Notes: generated by a model from the sequence alone, not told the origin. DNA of 64,000 nt from Vreelandella halophila (GCF_009856365.1 NZ_WMEX01000001.1:1-64000), one strand, 5' to 3'; counted from the first letter of the stretch, positions 33,660-43,430 are shown. Program-made: numbers and translations.

Positions 33660-33758
33660 AACTCCGGATGCTACCCGCCCCCTTTTCGTGTATGATGCTG
33701 CGCTTTTAACGGAGCCGGCTCAGCCCCCTCCGTTCCCTTCCCAGGATCAGGCTGTACC

Positions 33759-35249
33759 ATGTACGAAAAAATAAAGCGGGGTTGGTTTTCCAACCTCAAG
33801 GGCGATGCACTGTCGGGCATCGTCGTGGCCCTCGCGTTGATTCCCGAGGCGATTGCCTTCTCCATCATTGCTGGTGTGGATCCCAAGGTGGGGCTCTACG
33901 CCTCCTTTGCCATCTGTGTGGTGATCGCCTTCACGGGCGGGCGCCCCGGGATGATCTCGGCGGCCACCGGGGCCATGGCCCTGCTGATGGTCACGCTGGT
34001 GAAAGAGCACGGGCTGGAGTACCTTCTGGCGGCCACTCTGCTCACCGGTGTGCTTCAGATTGTCGCCGGTTATCTCAAGCTCGCCGACCTGATGCGCTTT
34101 GTCTCGCGCTCGGTGGTGACCGGCTTCGTCAACGCTCTGGCGATACTGATCTTCATGGCCCAGCTGCCGGAGCTCACGGACGTCACCTGGCACGTCTACG
34201 CCATGACGGCGGCGGGTCTGGCCATCATCTACGGCTTCCCGTGGTTGCCCCGCATTGGTCGCACCATTCCTTCCCCGCTGGTGTGCATCGTGGTGCTGAC
34301 CGCGGTCTACATGATCACCGGCATGGAGATCCGCAGTGTGGGTGACATGGGTGAGCTGCCGGACAGCCTGCCGGTCTTCCTGTGGCCGGACATCCCGCTC
34401 AACCTGGAAACCCTGACCATCATTTTCCCGACCGCCCTGATGCTGACGGTGGTGGGTCTGCTGGAATCGATGATGACCGCCACCATTGTGGATGACCTGA
34501 CCGATACCGCGAGTGACAAGAACCGCGAGTGCCGGGGGCAGGGCATTGCCAACATCGGTTCTGGGCTGCTGGGTGGCATGGCTGGCTGCGCGATGATTGG
34601 TCAGTCGGTGATCAACATCAAGTCCGGCGGCCGCAGCCGCCTTTCCACCCTGTTTGCGGGGGTGGCACTTCTGATCATGGTGGTCTTTCTGGCGGACTGG
34701 GTGTCGCAGATCCCCATGGCGGCCCTGGTCGCGGTGATGATCATGGTGTCCATCGGCACCTTCAGCTGGGAATCCATCCGTGACCTGAAGAAACACCCCA
34801 TGAGCACGAACATCGTGATGCTGGCGACGGTGGCGGTGACCGTGGGCACCCACAACCTGGCGATCGGTGTCTTCGTGGGCGTGCTGCTCGCGGCGATGTT
34901 CTTCGCCAATAAAGTGGGCCAGATCCTGTATGTGGGCTCTGAGGAAACCGACGAGGGCGAGCACCGTATCTACCGCGTCGTGGGTCAGGTATTCTTTGCC
35001 TCATCGGAGCGTTTCATGGACGCCTTCGATTTCAAGGAGACCGTGGAGCGGGTCACCATTGACCTGTCCCGAGCCCACTTCTGGGACATCACCGCCGTGG
35101 AGGCGCTGGACCGGGTGGTGATCAAGTTCCGCCGCGAAGGCACAGCGGTGGAGCTGATCGGTCTCAACGAGGCGAGCGCCACCATCGTCGACCGCTATGC
35201 CGTGCATGATGATCCGGCTGCGGTCGAGAAACTGATGGGAGGCCACTGA
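33759..35249 (+). CDS. SulP family anion transporter with STAS domain (496 aa)
   Basis: The start [20 protein letters not shown] followed by [13 protein letters not shown] is the SulP signature, about ten to twelve helices follow, and residues after about 390 form a cytoplasmic STAS domain ([20 protein letters not shown]). SulP proteins import sulfate, bicarbonate or dicarboxylates; the substrate is not evident. The stop codon overlaps the start of a tandem universal stress protein by one base, a coupling often seen for SulP genes and suggesting a regulatory partner. Confidence 0.9.
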   Translation: MYEKIKRGWFSNLKGDALSGIVVALALIPEAIAFSIIAGVDPKVGLYASFAICVVIAFTGGRPGMISAATGAMALLMVTLVKEHGLEYLLAATLLTGVLQIVAGYLKLADLMRFVSRSVVTGFVNALAILIFMAQLPELTDVTWHVYAMTAAGLAIIYGFPWLPRIGRTIPSPLVCIVVLTAVYMITGMEIRSVGDMGELPDSLPVFLWPDIPLNLETLTIIFPTALMLTVVGLLESMMTATIVDDLTDTASDKNRECRGQGIANIGSGLLGGMAGCAMIGQSVINIKSGGRSRLSTLFAGVALLIMVVFLADWVSQIPMAALVAVMIMVSIGTFSWESIRDLKKHPMSTNIVMLATVAVTVGTHNLAIGVFVGVLLAAMFFANKVGQILYVGSEETDEGEHRIYRVVGQVFFASSERFMDAFDFKETVERVTIDLSRAHFWDITAVEALDRVVIKFRREGTAVELIGLNEASATIVDRYAVHDDPAAVEKLMGGH

Positions 35250-36136
35250 TGACTCAGGGCGATAACAACAACAGGAATGACATGACCGAACAGGTAATGG
35301 CCGCCATCGACGGCTCACAGTTCTCGGAAGCGGTCTGCGACAGTGCCGCCTGGGCCAGCCAGGCGCTGGGCGTGCCGCTGACCTTCCTGCACGTGAATGA
35401 CAATCATACCGCCCCCGAGGAGCAGGATCTTTCCGGCAACCTCAGCCTCGGGGCGCGTGAGCACCTGATGGAAGAGCTTTCACGCCTTGATGAGGAACGG
35501 GCCCGGGTGGCCCAGGAGCAGGGGCGGCTCATGCTGCAGGCGGCGAAGGAGCGTGCCCTTGAGGACGGTGTGGCCGAGGCCGCCACCCGCCAGCGCAACG
35601 GTACCCTGGTGGAGACCCTGGAGGAGCTGCAGAGTGAGATCCGCCTGCTGGTACTGGGTAAGCGGGGCGAGGGCGTGGACCAGGCGAGTGAGCACCTCGG
35701 CTCCAACCTCGAACGGGTCATCCGTACCCTGCATCGCCCCATACTGATGGTACCGCCGGCTTTCACCCGCCCCGAGAAGGTGATGATCGCCTTTGACGGC
35801 AGCAAAACCACGCGCAAGGGTGTGGAAATGCTGGCCCGGAGTCCTCTGTTCGAGGGGGTGACGGTGCATGTGGTGATCGTGGGCGCGGACCTTGCCGACA
35901 ACCGCTCCCATCTGGACTGGGCCCTGGAGACCCTGCGTGGGGCCGGCCACGATGCCGAGGGTGCCATCCGTCCGGGCGAAGTGGAGGGCACCCTGCACGC
36001 CTACCAGGAAGAGCAGGGCATCGACATGCTGGTGATGGGCGCCTACGGCCATTCCCGCATCCGGCACCTGCTGGTGGGCAGCACCACCACGGATATGCTG
36101 CGCCGCACCCGGATACCGTTGCTGCTGCTCCGATAG
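35249..36136 (+). CDS. Tandem universal stress protein (295 aa)
   Basis: Two Usp domains lie head to tail. The second ends VMGAYGHSRIRHLLVGSTTT, the G-x2-G-x9-G-S/T ATP-binding motif of nucleotide-binding Usp proteins. The first has a modified motif (LVLGKRGEGVDQASEHLGSN). The initiator ATG overlaps the SulP stop codon by one base; a second ATG lies 11 codons on. It probably modulates the transporter or senses energy state; this is inference from coupling. Confidence 0.88.
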   Translation: MTQGDNNNRNDMTEQVMAAIDGSQFSEAVCDSAAWASQALGVPLTFLHVNDNHTAPEEQDLSGNLSLGAREHLMEELSRLDEERARVAQEQGRLMLQAAKERALEDGVAEAATRQRNGTLVETLEELQSEIRLLVLGKRGEGVDQASEHLGSNLERVIRTLHRPILMVPPAFTRPEKVMIAFDGSKTTRKGVEMLARSPLFEGVTVHVVIVGADLADNRSHLDWALETLRGAGHDAEGAIRPGEVEGTLHAYQEEQGIDMLVMGAYGHSRIRHLLVGSTTTDMLRRTRIPLLLLR

Positions 36137-36183
36137 GCCCAGTCTCCGGGTCAGTGCTTCAACCGGAACCATCGGGAGGGCGT

Positions 36184-37242
36184 ATGCAGCCACCGCTTGG
36201 CATCATCGAGGGGTTCTACGGGCCACTCTGGTCCTGGCGGGAACGCCGGCGTGTGATGGAACGGCTGAGCCATTACGGCTACTCATTCTACCTCTACGCC
36301 CCCAAGGGCGATCCCCTGCTGCGTGAGCAGTGGTTTGAGCCCGTGCCCGCGGATACCCGGGCCGACATGGAAGCATTCGCCTCGGCCTGTCGGGAGCAGG
36401 GCGTCCGCTTCGGGGTCGGGTTGAGCCCGCTGGGCGCACTGGAAGCCTTTGACGACGTCATCCGCCAGGCCCTGCTCCACCGTCTGAAGACCCTCGATGG
36501 GATCGGGGTCCAGGATCTGGTGATCCAGTTTGACGATGCCCTGGCGGAGCTGCCGGATCTGGCCGCGCGCCAGGTGGAGCTGGTGCACTGGGTGCGTGAG
36601 CATTCCGCCGCCGAACGGATCATTGTCTGCCCCAGCTACTACTCCGACGATCCCATGCTGGATGCGCTCTTCGGCACCCGTCCTGAAGGCTACCTGGAGA
36701 CGCTGGGCGCCTCCCTCGATGACCGCATCGAGGTATTCTGGGCGGGTGAGGAGATCTGCGCCCGCCAGTGGTCCCCGGGGCATCTGGAACGGGTGACGGA
36801 ACAGCTCCAGCGCCGCCCCTTCCTGTGGGATAACTACCCGGTGAACGACAGCGCCAGCATGGTTGATCACCTGCACCTGCGGGGCTTTACCGGCCGCCCG
36901 GCCGCGATGGGCCCACTGTGTTCCGCTCACGCCATCAACCCCGCCTTGCAGCCCACGCTTGCCTGCATTCCCGCGCTTACGCTGGCGGACAGCTATCGCC
37001 AGGGTGAGGCCTACCAGTACATGGAATCCTCGCTCACGGCGATGGTCGAGGTACTCGGGGAATCCCTGGCTGCGCAGATGTTTGCGGATCTTCCGGCACT
37101 CCAGGACGCGGGGCTGGCAATGGGCAGTGTGCAGAAGCAGCATCTGCGTGCCATCTACGCCGGCTGGGAGCATCCTGCTGCGCGTGAGGTGGTGGACTGG
37201 CTGGACGGCCGGTTCAGGGGAGAGGGGGCGCCCTCGCTGTGA
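36184..37242 (+). CDS. GH84-type beta-N-acetylglucosaminidase domain protein (352 aa)
   Basis: The start PLGIIEGFYGPLWSWRERR and YGYSFYLYAPKGDP are the NAGidase (GH84) hallmarks. The paired catalytic acids appear as Asp117-Asp118 in VIQFDDALAE. Family members remove O-linked or terminal N-acetylglucosamine by a substrate-assisted mechanism. There is no signal peptide, so the enzyme should be cytoplasmic, unlike many secreted bacterial GH84 proteins. Only the catalytic domain is present. GGGAGG precedes the ATG at 36184. A perfect hairpin at 37253-37276 follows the gene. Confidence 0.85.
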   Translation: MQPPLGIIEGFYGPLWSWRERRRVMERLSHYGYSFYLYAPKGDPLLREQWFEPVPADTRADMEAFASACREQGVRFGVGLSPLGALEAFDDVIRQALLHRLKTLDGIGVQDLVIQFDDALAELPDLAARQVELVHWVREHSAAERIIVCPSYYSDDPMLDALFGTRPEGYLETLGASLDDRIEVFWAGEEICARQWSPGHLERVTEQLQRRPFLWDNYPVNDSASMVDHLHLRGFTGRPAAMGPLCSAHAINPALQPTLACIPALTLADSYRQGEAYQYMESSLTAMVEVLGESLAAQMFADLPALQDAGLAMGSVQKQHLRAIYAGWEHPAAREVVDWLDGRFRGEGAPSL

Positions 37243-37252
37243 GGCCGCCCCG

Positions 37253-37276
37253 CCACAGCGTCCTATGACGCTGTGG
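37253..37276. terminator. Strong hairpin between convergent genes
   Basis: Perfect 10-bp arms CCACAGCGTC and GACGCTGTGG flank a CTAT loop, placed between the GH84 stop (37242) and the convergent barrel-protein stop (37280). It suits a bidirectional terminator although no T run follows on either strand. Confidence 0.55.
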
Positions 37277-37279
37277 TGA

Positions 37280-37831
37280 TCAGAAGTTGTACTGGACAGC
37301 CGCGGAGGCCATGTCCAGATCCGTATCCTCAAGGGTGAAGCGCTCATACTGCAGGCGCAGGTCCGTATGCTCGGTCAGGGTGAGGCGGACGCCGGCGCCA
37401 TAGAAGGGATCATCGCCACTGTCACTGCTGGTGATTGGGCCCAGACTGCGTTCACGGTCCCAGGAGAGGTTGCCCACTTTCGCATAGGGCGCGAATGTAT
37501 CGGTCAGCGGCAATGCCACCATGCCGGAGATGGTCTGGCCGTCCGCCTCCATGTCAGCGTTGCCGTCGCTGGTTTCGCCGAAGTCGATGTGCCCGGCCTG
37601 GAGGCTGAAGATCCGGCCGAATTCGACACCGCCAAAGGCCCGCCAGGCACTGTGGTCATCCTTGAGGCGGTCGTTCTCGTTCAGAAAATCCTCATCGTCC
37701 AGCCGGTAGTAACCGATGCCGCCACCCAGGTACGGGCGGATCTCACGGTCACCACTGGTCTGCGAAACAGCTACTGGTGTGGCGAGCGACAGGCTGATGC
37801 CGATGATTGCGATATTGAGGGTGCGTTTCAT
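37280..37831 (-). CDS. Outer-membrane beta-barrel protein (183 aa)
   Basis: A signal peptide (MKRTLNIAIIGISLSLATPV, ending AVSQ) leads to an eight-strand barrel pattern (RPYLGGGIGYYRL, FGGVEFGRIFSLQAGHIDFG, GAGVRLTLTEHTDLRLQYER) and a terminal QYNF. The form is that of small OmpA-N/porin-like barrels. GGAGG precedes the ATG. Function unknown. It stands alone, with a 405-bp gap upstream. Confidence 0.82.
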   Translation of the reverse strand: MKRTLNIAIIGISLSLATPVAVSQTSGDREIRPYLGGGIGYYRLDDEDFLNENDRLKDDHSAWRAFGGVEFGRIFSLQAGHIDFGETSDGNADMEADGQTISGMVALPLTDTFAPYAKVGNLSWDRERSLGPITSSDSGDDPFYGAGVRLTLTEHTDLRLQYERFTLEDTDLDMASAAVQYNF

Positions 37832-38236
37832 GACTCGCTTCCTCCATGACGGGAGTTGGGTTTGAGCTCTGTTTCACCTCAGGTCTTCCTGTTTTTCATT
37901 GTTTGACTTGTACGCTACCGGGGGCAGTCAGCTGTCCAAAATACAATCCATTCAGGCAGCGGTAATGGACAGGCGCCCGGTTAATCCGGGGAGGAGAAGC
38001 GGTACCATGCGCTGTGCGGGGTGGCGGACCGGTTGTGGACGGTAAGGGGGAATTAACGTCTGACAGGGCGCTGTGCGTCCTGTAATGCCTGGAACAACCC
38101 CCGGAACCCATGCCGGTTGCCTTGAACTGTGCGCACTGACACGCCGGCTTGTTGGCGTCCGTGTTAGAACTGAGCTTTACTGCATGCATCAATAGCGCGT
38201 CACCTCCAACAATAATCCGATACGACGGGGCTTTAC
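37832..38236. other. Non-coding gap of about 400 bp
   Basis: It separates divergent genes. Short open frames here are Pro/Ser/His-rich and unconvincing. I see a loose inverted repeat CTGTCCA...TGGACAG (about 37930-37973) and no RNA gene, riboswitch or clear promoter. Nothing can be named. Confidence 0.5.
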
Positions 38237-38995
38237 ATGAAACACACGGTGGTACTGGTCATTGCGTCGCTGGCCCTGACGGGCTGCGCTGGTGGTTACT
38301 GGCAATGGGATTCCGACGAGCGCACCACCGGATCCCAGGAGATGGAAGCGCGGGACACGGCGGAGACTGCGCAGGCATCGGAATCCGCGGAGCCGGATCG
38401 TCAGGACGATGCCGCAGCAGAGGAGAGCCAGAGCACCACCTCCGGGGCTGATACGGACACCGCGACAGAGGCGACGGCAGCCGCTTCCGAAGAGGAAGCC
38501 GTAAGCACGGAGGCCGGGGCGTCTGGAGCAGCGGATGATGAGCAGATGGCTGACGCCTCAACAGACCCGGAGCCAGCACCTGAGCCCGAGCCTGCGTCCG
38601 ATCCTGAACCGGAACCGCAGCCTGAACCCGAGCCTGAGTCGGCACCTGAGCCTTCATCCGAGCCGGAGCCGGAGCCGGAGCCGGAGACTGAGACTGCATC
38701 CGCTTCTGACGCGGAGCCCGCGACCGACACCGGTGCCGAGGAGCAGGAGGTTGGGAACAATCCAGGCAGTAACCTCATGTGCAGTCTGGGTGGTGGGCCT
38801 GCGGCCTACGTCAACATGAAGCCCTCGGAACATCCACCGCTGACGGACGGTGAATACCAGCGTCTCCAGCAGCAGCTGCAGGAGCGTGCAGCGGCCGGTG
38901 AGGATGTCGCCAAGTATCGTGAGGAGATCGAACGCGGGCGTTCGGAAGGCGGTGTGATGGCCTGGTTCTACCGCTGCTGGCTGGAGACGTCCTGA
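38237..38995 (+). CDS. Lipoprotein with Glu-Pro repeat linker (252 aa)
   Basis: The type II signal peptide ends SLALTGC (Cys17). Residues 18-105 are rich in Ala, Glu, Ser and Thr. Residues about 107-155 are a nearly pure Glu-Pro repeat, an extended rod that could span the periplasm or peptidoglycan. The C-terminal 75 residues are a folded domain with Cys pair candidates (MCSLGGG; YRCWLETS) and a helical stretch. I recognise no family. The gene lies 67 bp upstream of a PP2C-kinase fusion on the same strand and may share its transcript. Confidence 0.78.
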   Translation: MKHTVVLVIASLALTGCAGGYWQWDSDERTTGSQEMEARDTAETAQASESAEPDRQDDAAAEESQSTTSGADTDTATEATAAASEEEAVSTEAGASGAADDEQMADASTDPEPAPEPEPASDPEPEPQPEPEPESAPEPSSEPEPEPEPETETASASDAEPATDTGAEEQEVGNNPGSNLMCSLGGGPAAYVNMKPSEHPPLTDGEYQRLQQQLQERAAAGEDVAKYREEIERGRSEGGVMAWFYRCWLETS

Positions 38996-39062
38996 ACGCT
39001 GGTATCGCACTTGCATATACTGCCGGGTCATTCACCCGGCAAGGCAGGGCGGCTCCGCATTC

Positions 39063-40796
39063 ATGGCATCCAGGCTGACGGTCTCCATTGGCCAGTGTTC
39101 CAGAAAGGGGCACAAAGGCGTTAATCAGGATTTTTACGGTGCATGCCGGCCACAGGGGTCGGAACTGGAGACCAAGGGGATCGCTGTGGCCCTGGCGGAC
39201 GGCATCGGCAGCAGTGATGTCAGCCAGGTGGCCAGCCAGGCAGCAGTTACCGGGTTTTTCGAGGACTATTACGCCACGCCCGAGGCCTGGTCCGTCAGTA
39301 ACGCCGCCCAGCGGGTGATTGCCGCCACCAACTCCTGGCTTCACGCCCAGACCCGCCGCAGCCAGTACCGCTACGACATGGATCGCGGCTACGTCTGTAC
39401 CCTCAGTGCCCTGGTACTGAAGGGCACTTCCGCCCACCTCTTTCATGTCGGTGACAGCCGCATCTACCGGCTCCAGGGCAGCGCGCTCGAGCAGCTCACC
39501 GAGGATCACCGCATCCGGGTCTCCCCGGAGGAGAGCCACCTGGCACGGGCCATGGGTGGGGATGAGCGAGTGGAGATCGATTACCAGCGTGTACGCATCG
39601 AGCCCGGTGATGTCTTTGTGCTCACGACCGATGGCGTGCATGAATTCCTGAGGCCCGCCGCCATGGCGCGGATGATCGCCGGAGGTGGGGGCGACCTTGA
39701 TGGGGTGGCCTGCCAGATCGTCGATCAGGCCTACGACGAGGGCAGTGATGACAATCTGACCGTGCAGGTGGTGCGCATTGATTCGGTGCCGGAACAGGCG
39801 CAGCCCGCGGAGGCCGTACAGAACCTGATCGGACTGCCGTTTCCCCCGGTGCTGGACCCGCCCGTGATATTCGAGGGCTATCGCCTGCAGCGCCAGCTCC
39901 ATGCCAGCGCCCGCAGCCATGTCTATCTGGCGGTGGTGGAAAGGACCGGCGAACGGGTCGCACTCAAGACACTGGCCACGGAGATGCGCGATGATCCGGG
40001 GCAGGTGGAACACTTCCTGATGGAGGAGTGGATTGCCCAGCGCATCAATCATGCGCATGTGGCCGGCGCCCGTGCGCCGCAGCAGGAACGGCACTATCTC
40101 TACACCGTCATGGAATTCATTGAGGGGCGCACCCTGGCCCAGTGGATGACCGACAACCCGCAGCCGACACTCGAGGCCGTACGGGACATCGTGGAACAGG
40201 TCGCCAGAGGGCTGCAGGCCTTCCATCGCCTGGAGATGGTGCATCGGGATCTGCGCCCGGCCAATGTCATGATCGACCAGGAGGGCACCGCCAAGCTGAT
40301 CGATTTCGGCTCGACCCGGGTCCCGGGCGTCCTGGAAATGGTTCCGGTGACCGTCGATGAGGGCCCACTGGGCACTGCCGCCTATTCCGCGCCGGAGTAT
40401 TTCCTGGAGGGTGAGGGTACGATGCGCTCGGACATCTATTCCCTGGGGGTGATCACCTACCAGATGCTGACCGGCCAGCTGCCCTACGGTACGGAGGTGG
40501 CGAAGGCCCGGAGCCGTTCTGCCATGCACCGGCTGCGTTACCAGTCGGTGCGCCTCTATAACCCGGAGCTACCGGTCTGGCTGGATGGAGTGCTGCGAAA
40601 GGCACTGCACCCGGATCCCTACAGGCGCTACGAGGCCCTTTCGGAATTCACCTTCAACCTGCGCCACCCCGGCCGCGAGGCCTACAGCCAGGCCCCGCTG
40701 CCTCTTGTGGAGAGGGACCCGGTGCGCTTCTGGCAGGGCATGTCACTGGTCCTCGCGAGCGCGGTGGTGGCCCTCCTTGTGTTGCTGTTTGTCTGA
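39063..40796 (+). CDS. PP2C phosphatase-Ser/Thr kinase fusion with C-terminal membrane anchor (577 aa)
   Basis: Residues 1-240 are a PP2C phosphatase: NQDFYG, ALADGIGSS, HVGDSRIYRL, TTDGVHEF and the closing SDDNLTVQV metal motif. Residues about 270-530 are a Hanks-type kinase with Lys302 (VALKTL), HRDLRPANV (Asp396) and DFGS (Asp414). The last 25 residues form one membrane helix (GMSLVLASAVVALLVLLFV). Both enzyme activities on one cytoplasmic, tail-anchored chain suggest a self-resetting phosphorylation switch. Similar fusions often sit beside nitrate transporters, which are absent here; the neighbour is a Glu-Pro lipoprotein. Confidence 0.9.
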   Translation: MASRLTVSIGQCSRKGHKGVNQDFYGACRPQGSELETKGIAVALADGIGSSDVSQVASQAAVTGFFEDYYATPEAWSVSNAAQRVIAATNSWLHAQTRRSQYRYDMDRGYVCTLSALVLKGTSAHLFHVGDSRIYRLQGSALEQLTEDHRIRVSPEESHLARAMGGDERVEIDYQRVRIEPGDVFVLTTDGVHEFLRPAAMARMIAGGGGDLDGVACQIVDQAYDEGSDDNLTVQVVRIDSVPEQAQPAEAVQNLIGLPFPPVLDPPVIFEGYRLQRQLHASARSHVYLAVVERTGERVALKTLATEMRDDPGQVEHFLMEEWIAQRINHAHVAGARAPQQERHYLYTVMEFIEGRTLAQWMTDNPQPTLEAVRDIVEQVARGLQAFHRLEMVHRDLRPANVMIDQEGTAKLIDFGSTRVPGVLEMVPVTVDEGPLGTAAYSAPEYFLEGEGTMRSDIYSLGVITYQMLTGQLPYGTEVAKARSRSAMHRLRYQSVRLYNPELPVWLDGVLRKALHPDPYRRYEALSEFTFNLRHPGREAYSQAPLPLVERDPVRFWQGMSLVLASAVVALLVLLFV

Positions 40797-40800
40797 CGGC

Positions 40801-41718
40801 TCAGCGCTCCAGGTCGGCGTAGCGGACACCGGTCAGGTCCTCGGAGACGGACCAGAGCTTGTGGGCGACTTCCTGGTTGCGGGCCAGTCGCCTTATATTG
40901 GCTTCCGCTGGCATGCCCCAGAGCTCCTGGAAACCATGGGGGCCATAGTACTGGCCAGGCTCCGCCTGGGGTGAGGTGGCCGCGAACACGCTGGGGTAGG
41001 CCCCCTTCTCCTGGGACTGCGCGGTCACCGCGTTGAACAGGCTGTGCCCGGGAATGGTGCGCTGCAGGTTGGTCGCTGAGTAGCCCGGGTGTACAGCGAT
41101 TGACTGGATGGTGTCCCGGGCGCTGCGCAGCCGCCGGTCAAACTCCAGGGCGAACATCAGGTTGGCCAGCTTGCTCTGGCCGTAGAACCGCCAGCGCTGG
41201 TAGCCCCTGCTGGCATCCAGGTTCTCGAAATCGAGGCTGCCAATGCGGTGGGCCAGGCTGCTGACGGTCACCACGCGAGCGCGCTCCGCCGCCCGCAGTC
41301 GATCCATGAGAAGGCCGGTGAGGGCGAAGTGGCCCAGGTGATTGGTGCCGAACTGCATCTCGAAGCCATCCCGGGTGTACTGCAGGGGCGGCGCCATGAC
41401 GCCGGCGTTGTTGAGCAGTATGTCCAGCTTCGGGTAGTGGTCGTTGATGCGCTGGGCAAAGTCCCGTATCGAAGACAGGTCTGACAGGTCCAGCTGCATC
41501 AGGTTGAGGTCGACATCCGGGGCACGGGCCCGGATGTGGTCCATGGCTGACTGCCCCTTCTCCCGGTTGCGGCATGCCATGATGACGTGGGCGCCCCGTT
41601 GGGCCAGCCTGCGCGTGGATTCCAGTCCGAGCCCACTGTTGGCACCGGTAATCAGCACCGTGCGGTCCGTGAGATCCGGAATGTCCGCGGGCGTCCATGG
41701 AATGGGGTTGCGGCTCAT
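40801..41718 (-). CDS. Short-chain dehydrogenase/reductase (305 aa)
   Basis: It has the classical SDR parts: TGANSGLG near residue 24, NNAGVMAPP, a catalytic Ser in VVTVSSLA and Tyr-x-x-x-Lys in YGQSKLAN. The sequence LTDRTVLITGANSGLGLEST and the closing HGFQELWG are like retinol-dehydrogenase/protochlorophyllide-reductase-type SDRs. It likely uses NADP(H); the substrate is unknown. It converges on the kinase gene with a four-base gap. Confidence 0.87.
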   Translation of the reverse strand: MSRNPIPWTPADIPDLTDRTVLITGANSGLGLESTRRLAQRGAHVIMACRNREKGQSAMDHIRARAPDVDLNLMQLDLSDLSSIRDFAQRINDHYPKLDILLNNAGVMAPPLQYTRDGFEMQFGTNHLGHFALTGLLMDRLRAAERARVVTVSSLAHRIGSLDFENLDASRGYQRWRFYGQSKLANLMFALEFDRRLRSARDTIQSIAVHPGYSATNLQRTIPGHSLFNAVTAQSQEKGAYPSVFAATSPQAEPGQYYGPHGFQELWGMPAEANIRRLARNQEVAHKLWSVSEDLTGVRYADLER

Positions 41719-41871
41719 GGATTGTCCCTCCTGTAGGTTCCTTTCCGCATCAGCCTATACAAGCGCAGAGGCCGGGGCCAGGCATGTCGGTCCTGTTATC
41801 CGCCTGTCCCCCGGTCGGCCATTCCTTTACCATGGCGGAGATTCTGCCAGCGAACGACGGAGATGGACTGA

Positions 41872-42636
41872 ATGTTCCTTGCGATACTGATTGGCGGCCT
41901 GATTGGCTCGGCCTTCGGCCTGCCCGGTGCCCTCATCGGTGCCCTCATTGGTGGCGGCCTGGTGTACTGGGGGCGCATGAAGCTGTACCGGCGCGTACGT
42001 GAGGTCCAGTCGCGCTTCATGGAATCCGTTTTCGCGGTGATGGGGGCCGTCTGCAAGGCCGATGGTGTTGTCACCCAGGACGAGATCCAGGTGGCCGAGG
42101 CCCTGTTTGAGCGCTTCCATCTGAATGAAAGCCAGCGCGAAGCCGCCAAGGCCGCCTTCAACCGCGGTAAGGCCGATGACTTCGATCTGGATGCCGAGCT
42201 GCGTGAATTCCTGCGCCGCAGCGGTGGCCAGTCCGGCCTGCTGCAGATGTTCCTGCAGGTGCAGGTCGCCGCCGTTGCCGCGGACGGGGAAGTGCACGAG
42301 AACGAGCATGACATGCTGGTGCGCGTGGCCCGTGGGCTGGGACTGTCGGAAAGCCAGGTGGAACAGCTCGAGGCCATGCTGCGCGGTGGCGCCGCCGGCG
42401 GTGCCGCGGAACAGCAGCAGTCCCTGGAGGATGCCTACAAGGTGCTGGGGGTTTCCCCGGAGGTGAGCGATGCCGAACTCAAGAAGGCCTATCGCAAGCT
42501 GATGAGCGAGAACCACCCGGACAAGCTGGCCGGGCGCGGCATGCCCGATAGCATGCGCGAGATGGCCGAAGAAAAGACCCAGGAAATCGCCAACGCGTAC
42601 GACCGTATCAAGAAAGCGCGCGAACAGGCGGCCTGA
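41872..42636 (+). CDS. djlA: Membrane-anchored DnaJ-like co-chaperone DjlA (254 aa)
   Basis: A Gly-rich N-terminal membrane helix (AILIGGLIGSAFGLPGALIG) is followed by a TerB-like domain (about 45-165, AVMGAVCKADGVVTQDEIQV) and a C-terminal J domain (about 183-254) with the HPD motif in ENHPDKLAG. This is the DjlA order: the J domain stimulates DnaK, and E. coli DjlA affects envelope stress signalling. The stop codon abuts the convergent cobS stop codon. Confidence 0.92.
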   Translation: MFLAILIGGLIGSAFGLPGALIGALIGGGLVYWGRMKLYRRVREVQSRFMESVFAVMGAVCKADGVVTQDEIQVAEALFERFHLNESQREAAKAAFNRGKADDFDLDAELREFLRRSGGQSGLLQMFLQVQVAAVAADGEVHENEHDMLVRVARGLGLSESQVEQLEAMLRGGAAGGAAEQQQSLEDAYKVLGVSPEVSDAELKKAYRKLMSENHPDKLAGRGMPDSMREMAEEKTQEIANAYDRIKKAREQAA

Positions 42637-43407
42637 TTACAGCGCCACGAGAAGGGCCAGCAGCACCAGTTCCGTCAGCACGATGGCCGCGCCGAGCGCA
42701 TCCCCGGTGTAACCTCCCAGCGCCCGGTGCAGCTGCCAGCCCCATAGAAGCCCGACCAGGGCCGTGGCGACCACGAAAGCCATCATCAATCCCGGCAGCC
42801 AGCAGACAGCCACCCCGGCCAGCAGCACGCTGAACACCGTGGCCACCGTCAGCCGGGGCAACGGGAACGTATCCGCGACCGGTTTGGTCTTGCTCGTATC
42901 CGTGTCCGTCACATAGGGCATCAGCGCCATCAGGAACAACGGCGTCACGCGCGCCAGCGCCGGCGTGACCAGCAACACCACCCAGATTGGCAGGGGCGCG
43001 AGCTCCACCAGCAGCGCCACCTTCAGTGCCAGCGCCCCGACCAGCGCCACCGTCCCGTAGGTCCCGATGCGGCTGTCCTTCATGATGGTCAGACGTTTCT
43101 CCACCGTGAACCCGCCGCCCAGCGCATCCACCGCATCCGCCAGCCCATCCTCATGAAAGGCGCCGGTCAGCCAGAGGTGGAAAATCACCACCCCGATGAC
43201 ACTTACCACCAGCGGAAAGAACGCCGCCAGCACCTGGTACCCCAGAGCACAGAGCGCTCCCAGAACCAGTCCCGCCAGCGGGAAGTACATACTGCTCTGG
43301 TTCATCAGCTGCTGCGAATAATCAATCCGCACCGGCATCGGAATACGGCTGATGAATCCCAGACAGAGCCAGAAGGCCTGCCACTCGTGCTGCAAGGTGG
43401 TTTTCAT
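42637..43407 (-). CDS. cobS: Adenosylcobinamide-GDP ribazoletransferase CobS (256 aa)
   Basis: This polytopic protein opens QAFWLCLGFISRIPMPV and contains FHLWLTGAFHEDGLADAVDA, the CobS signature, and GGYTGDALGAAIVLTEL near the end. It joins alpha-ribazole to adenosylcobinamide-GDP, the last step of the cobalamin nucleotide loop, in the inner membrane. No other cob gene is in the window, so this suggests at least salvage. The ATG at 43407 is preferred; an ATG at 43431 would begin inside the REP element. No cobalamin riboswitch was seen. Confidence 0.92.
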   Translation of the reverse strand: MKTTLQHEWQAFWLCLGFISRIPMPVRIDYSQQLMNQSSMYFPLAGLVLGALCALGYQVLAAFFPLVVSVIGVVIFHLWLTGAFHEDGLADAVDALGGGFTVEKRLTIMKDSRIGTYGTVALVGALALKVALLVELAPLPIWVVLLVTPALARVTPLFLMALMPYVTDTDTSKTKPVADTFPLPRLTVATVFSVLLAGVAVCWLPGLMMAFVVATALVGLLWGWQLHRALGGYTGDALGAAIVLTELVLLALLVAL

Positions 43408-43430
43408 AATGATTCCCGGTTTGTTTCCCA

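Noticed and set aside
37896-38192. Minus-strand frame of 98 residues in the 405-bp gap
   Set aside because: Composition is unlike protein (Pro, Ser, His, Cys-rich) and no initiation signal is present.
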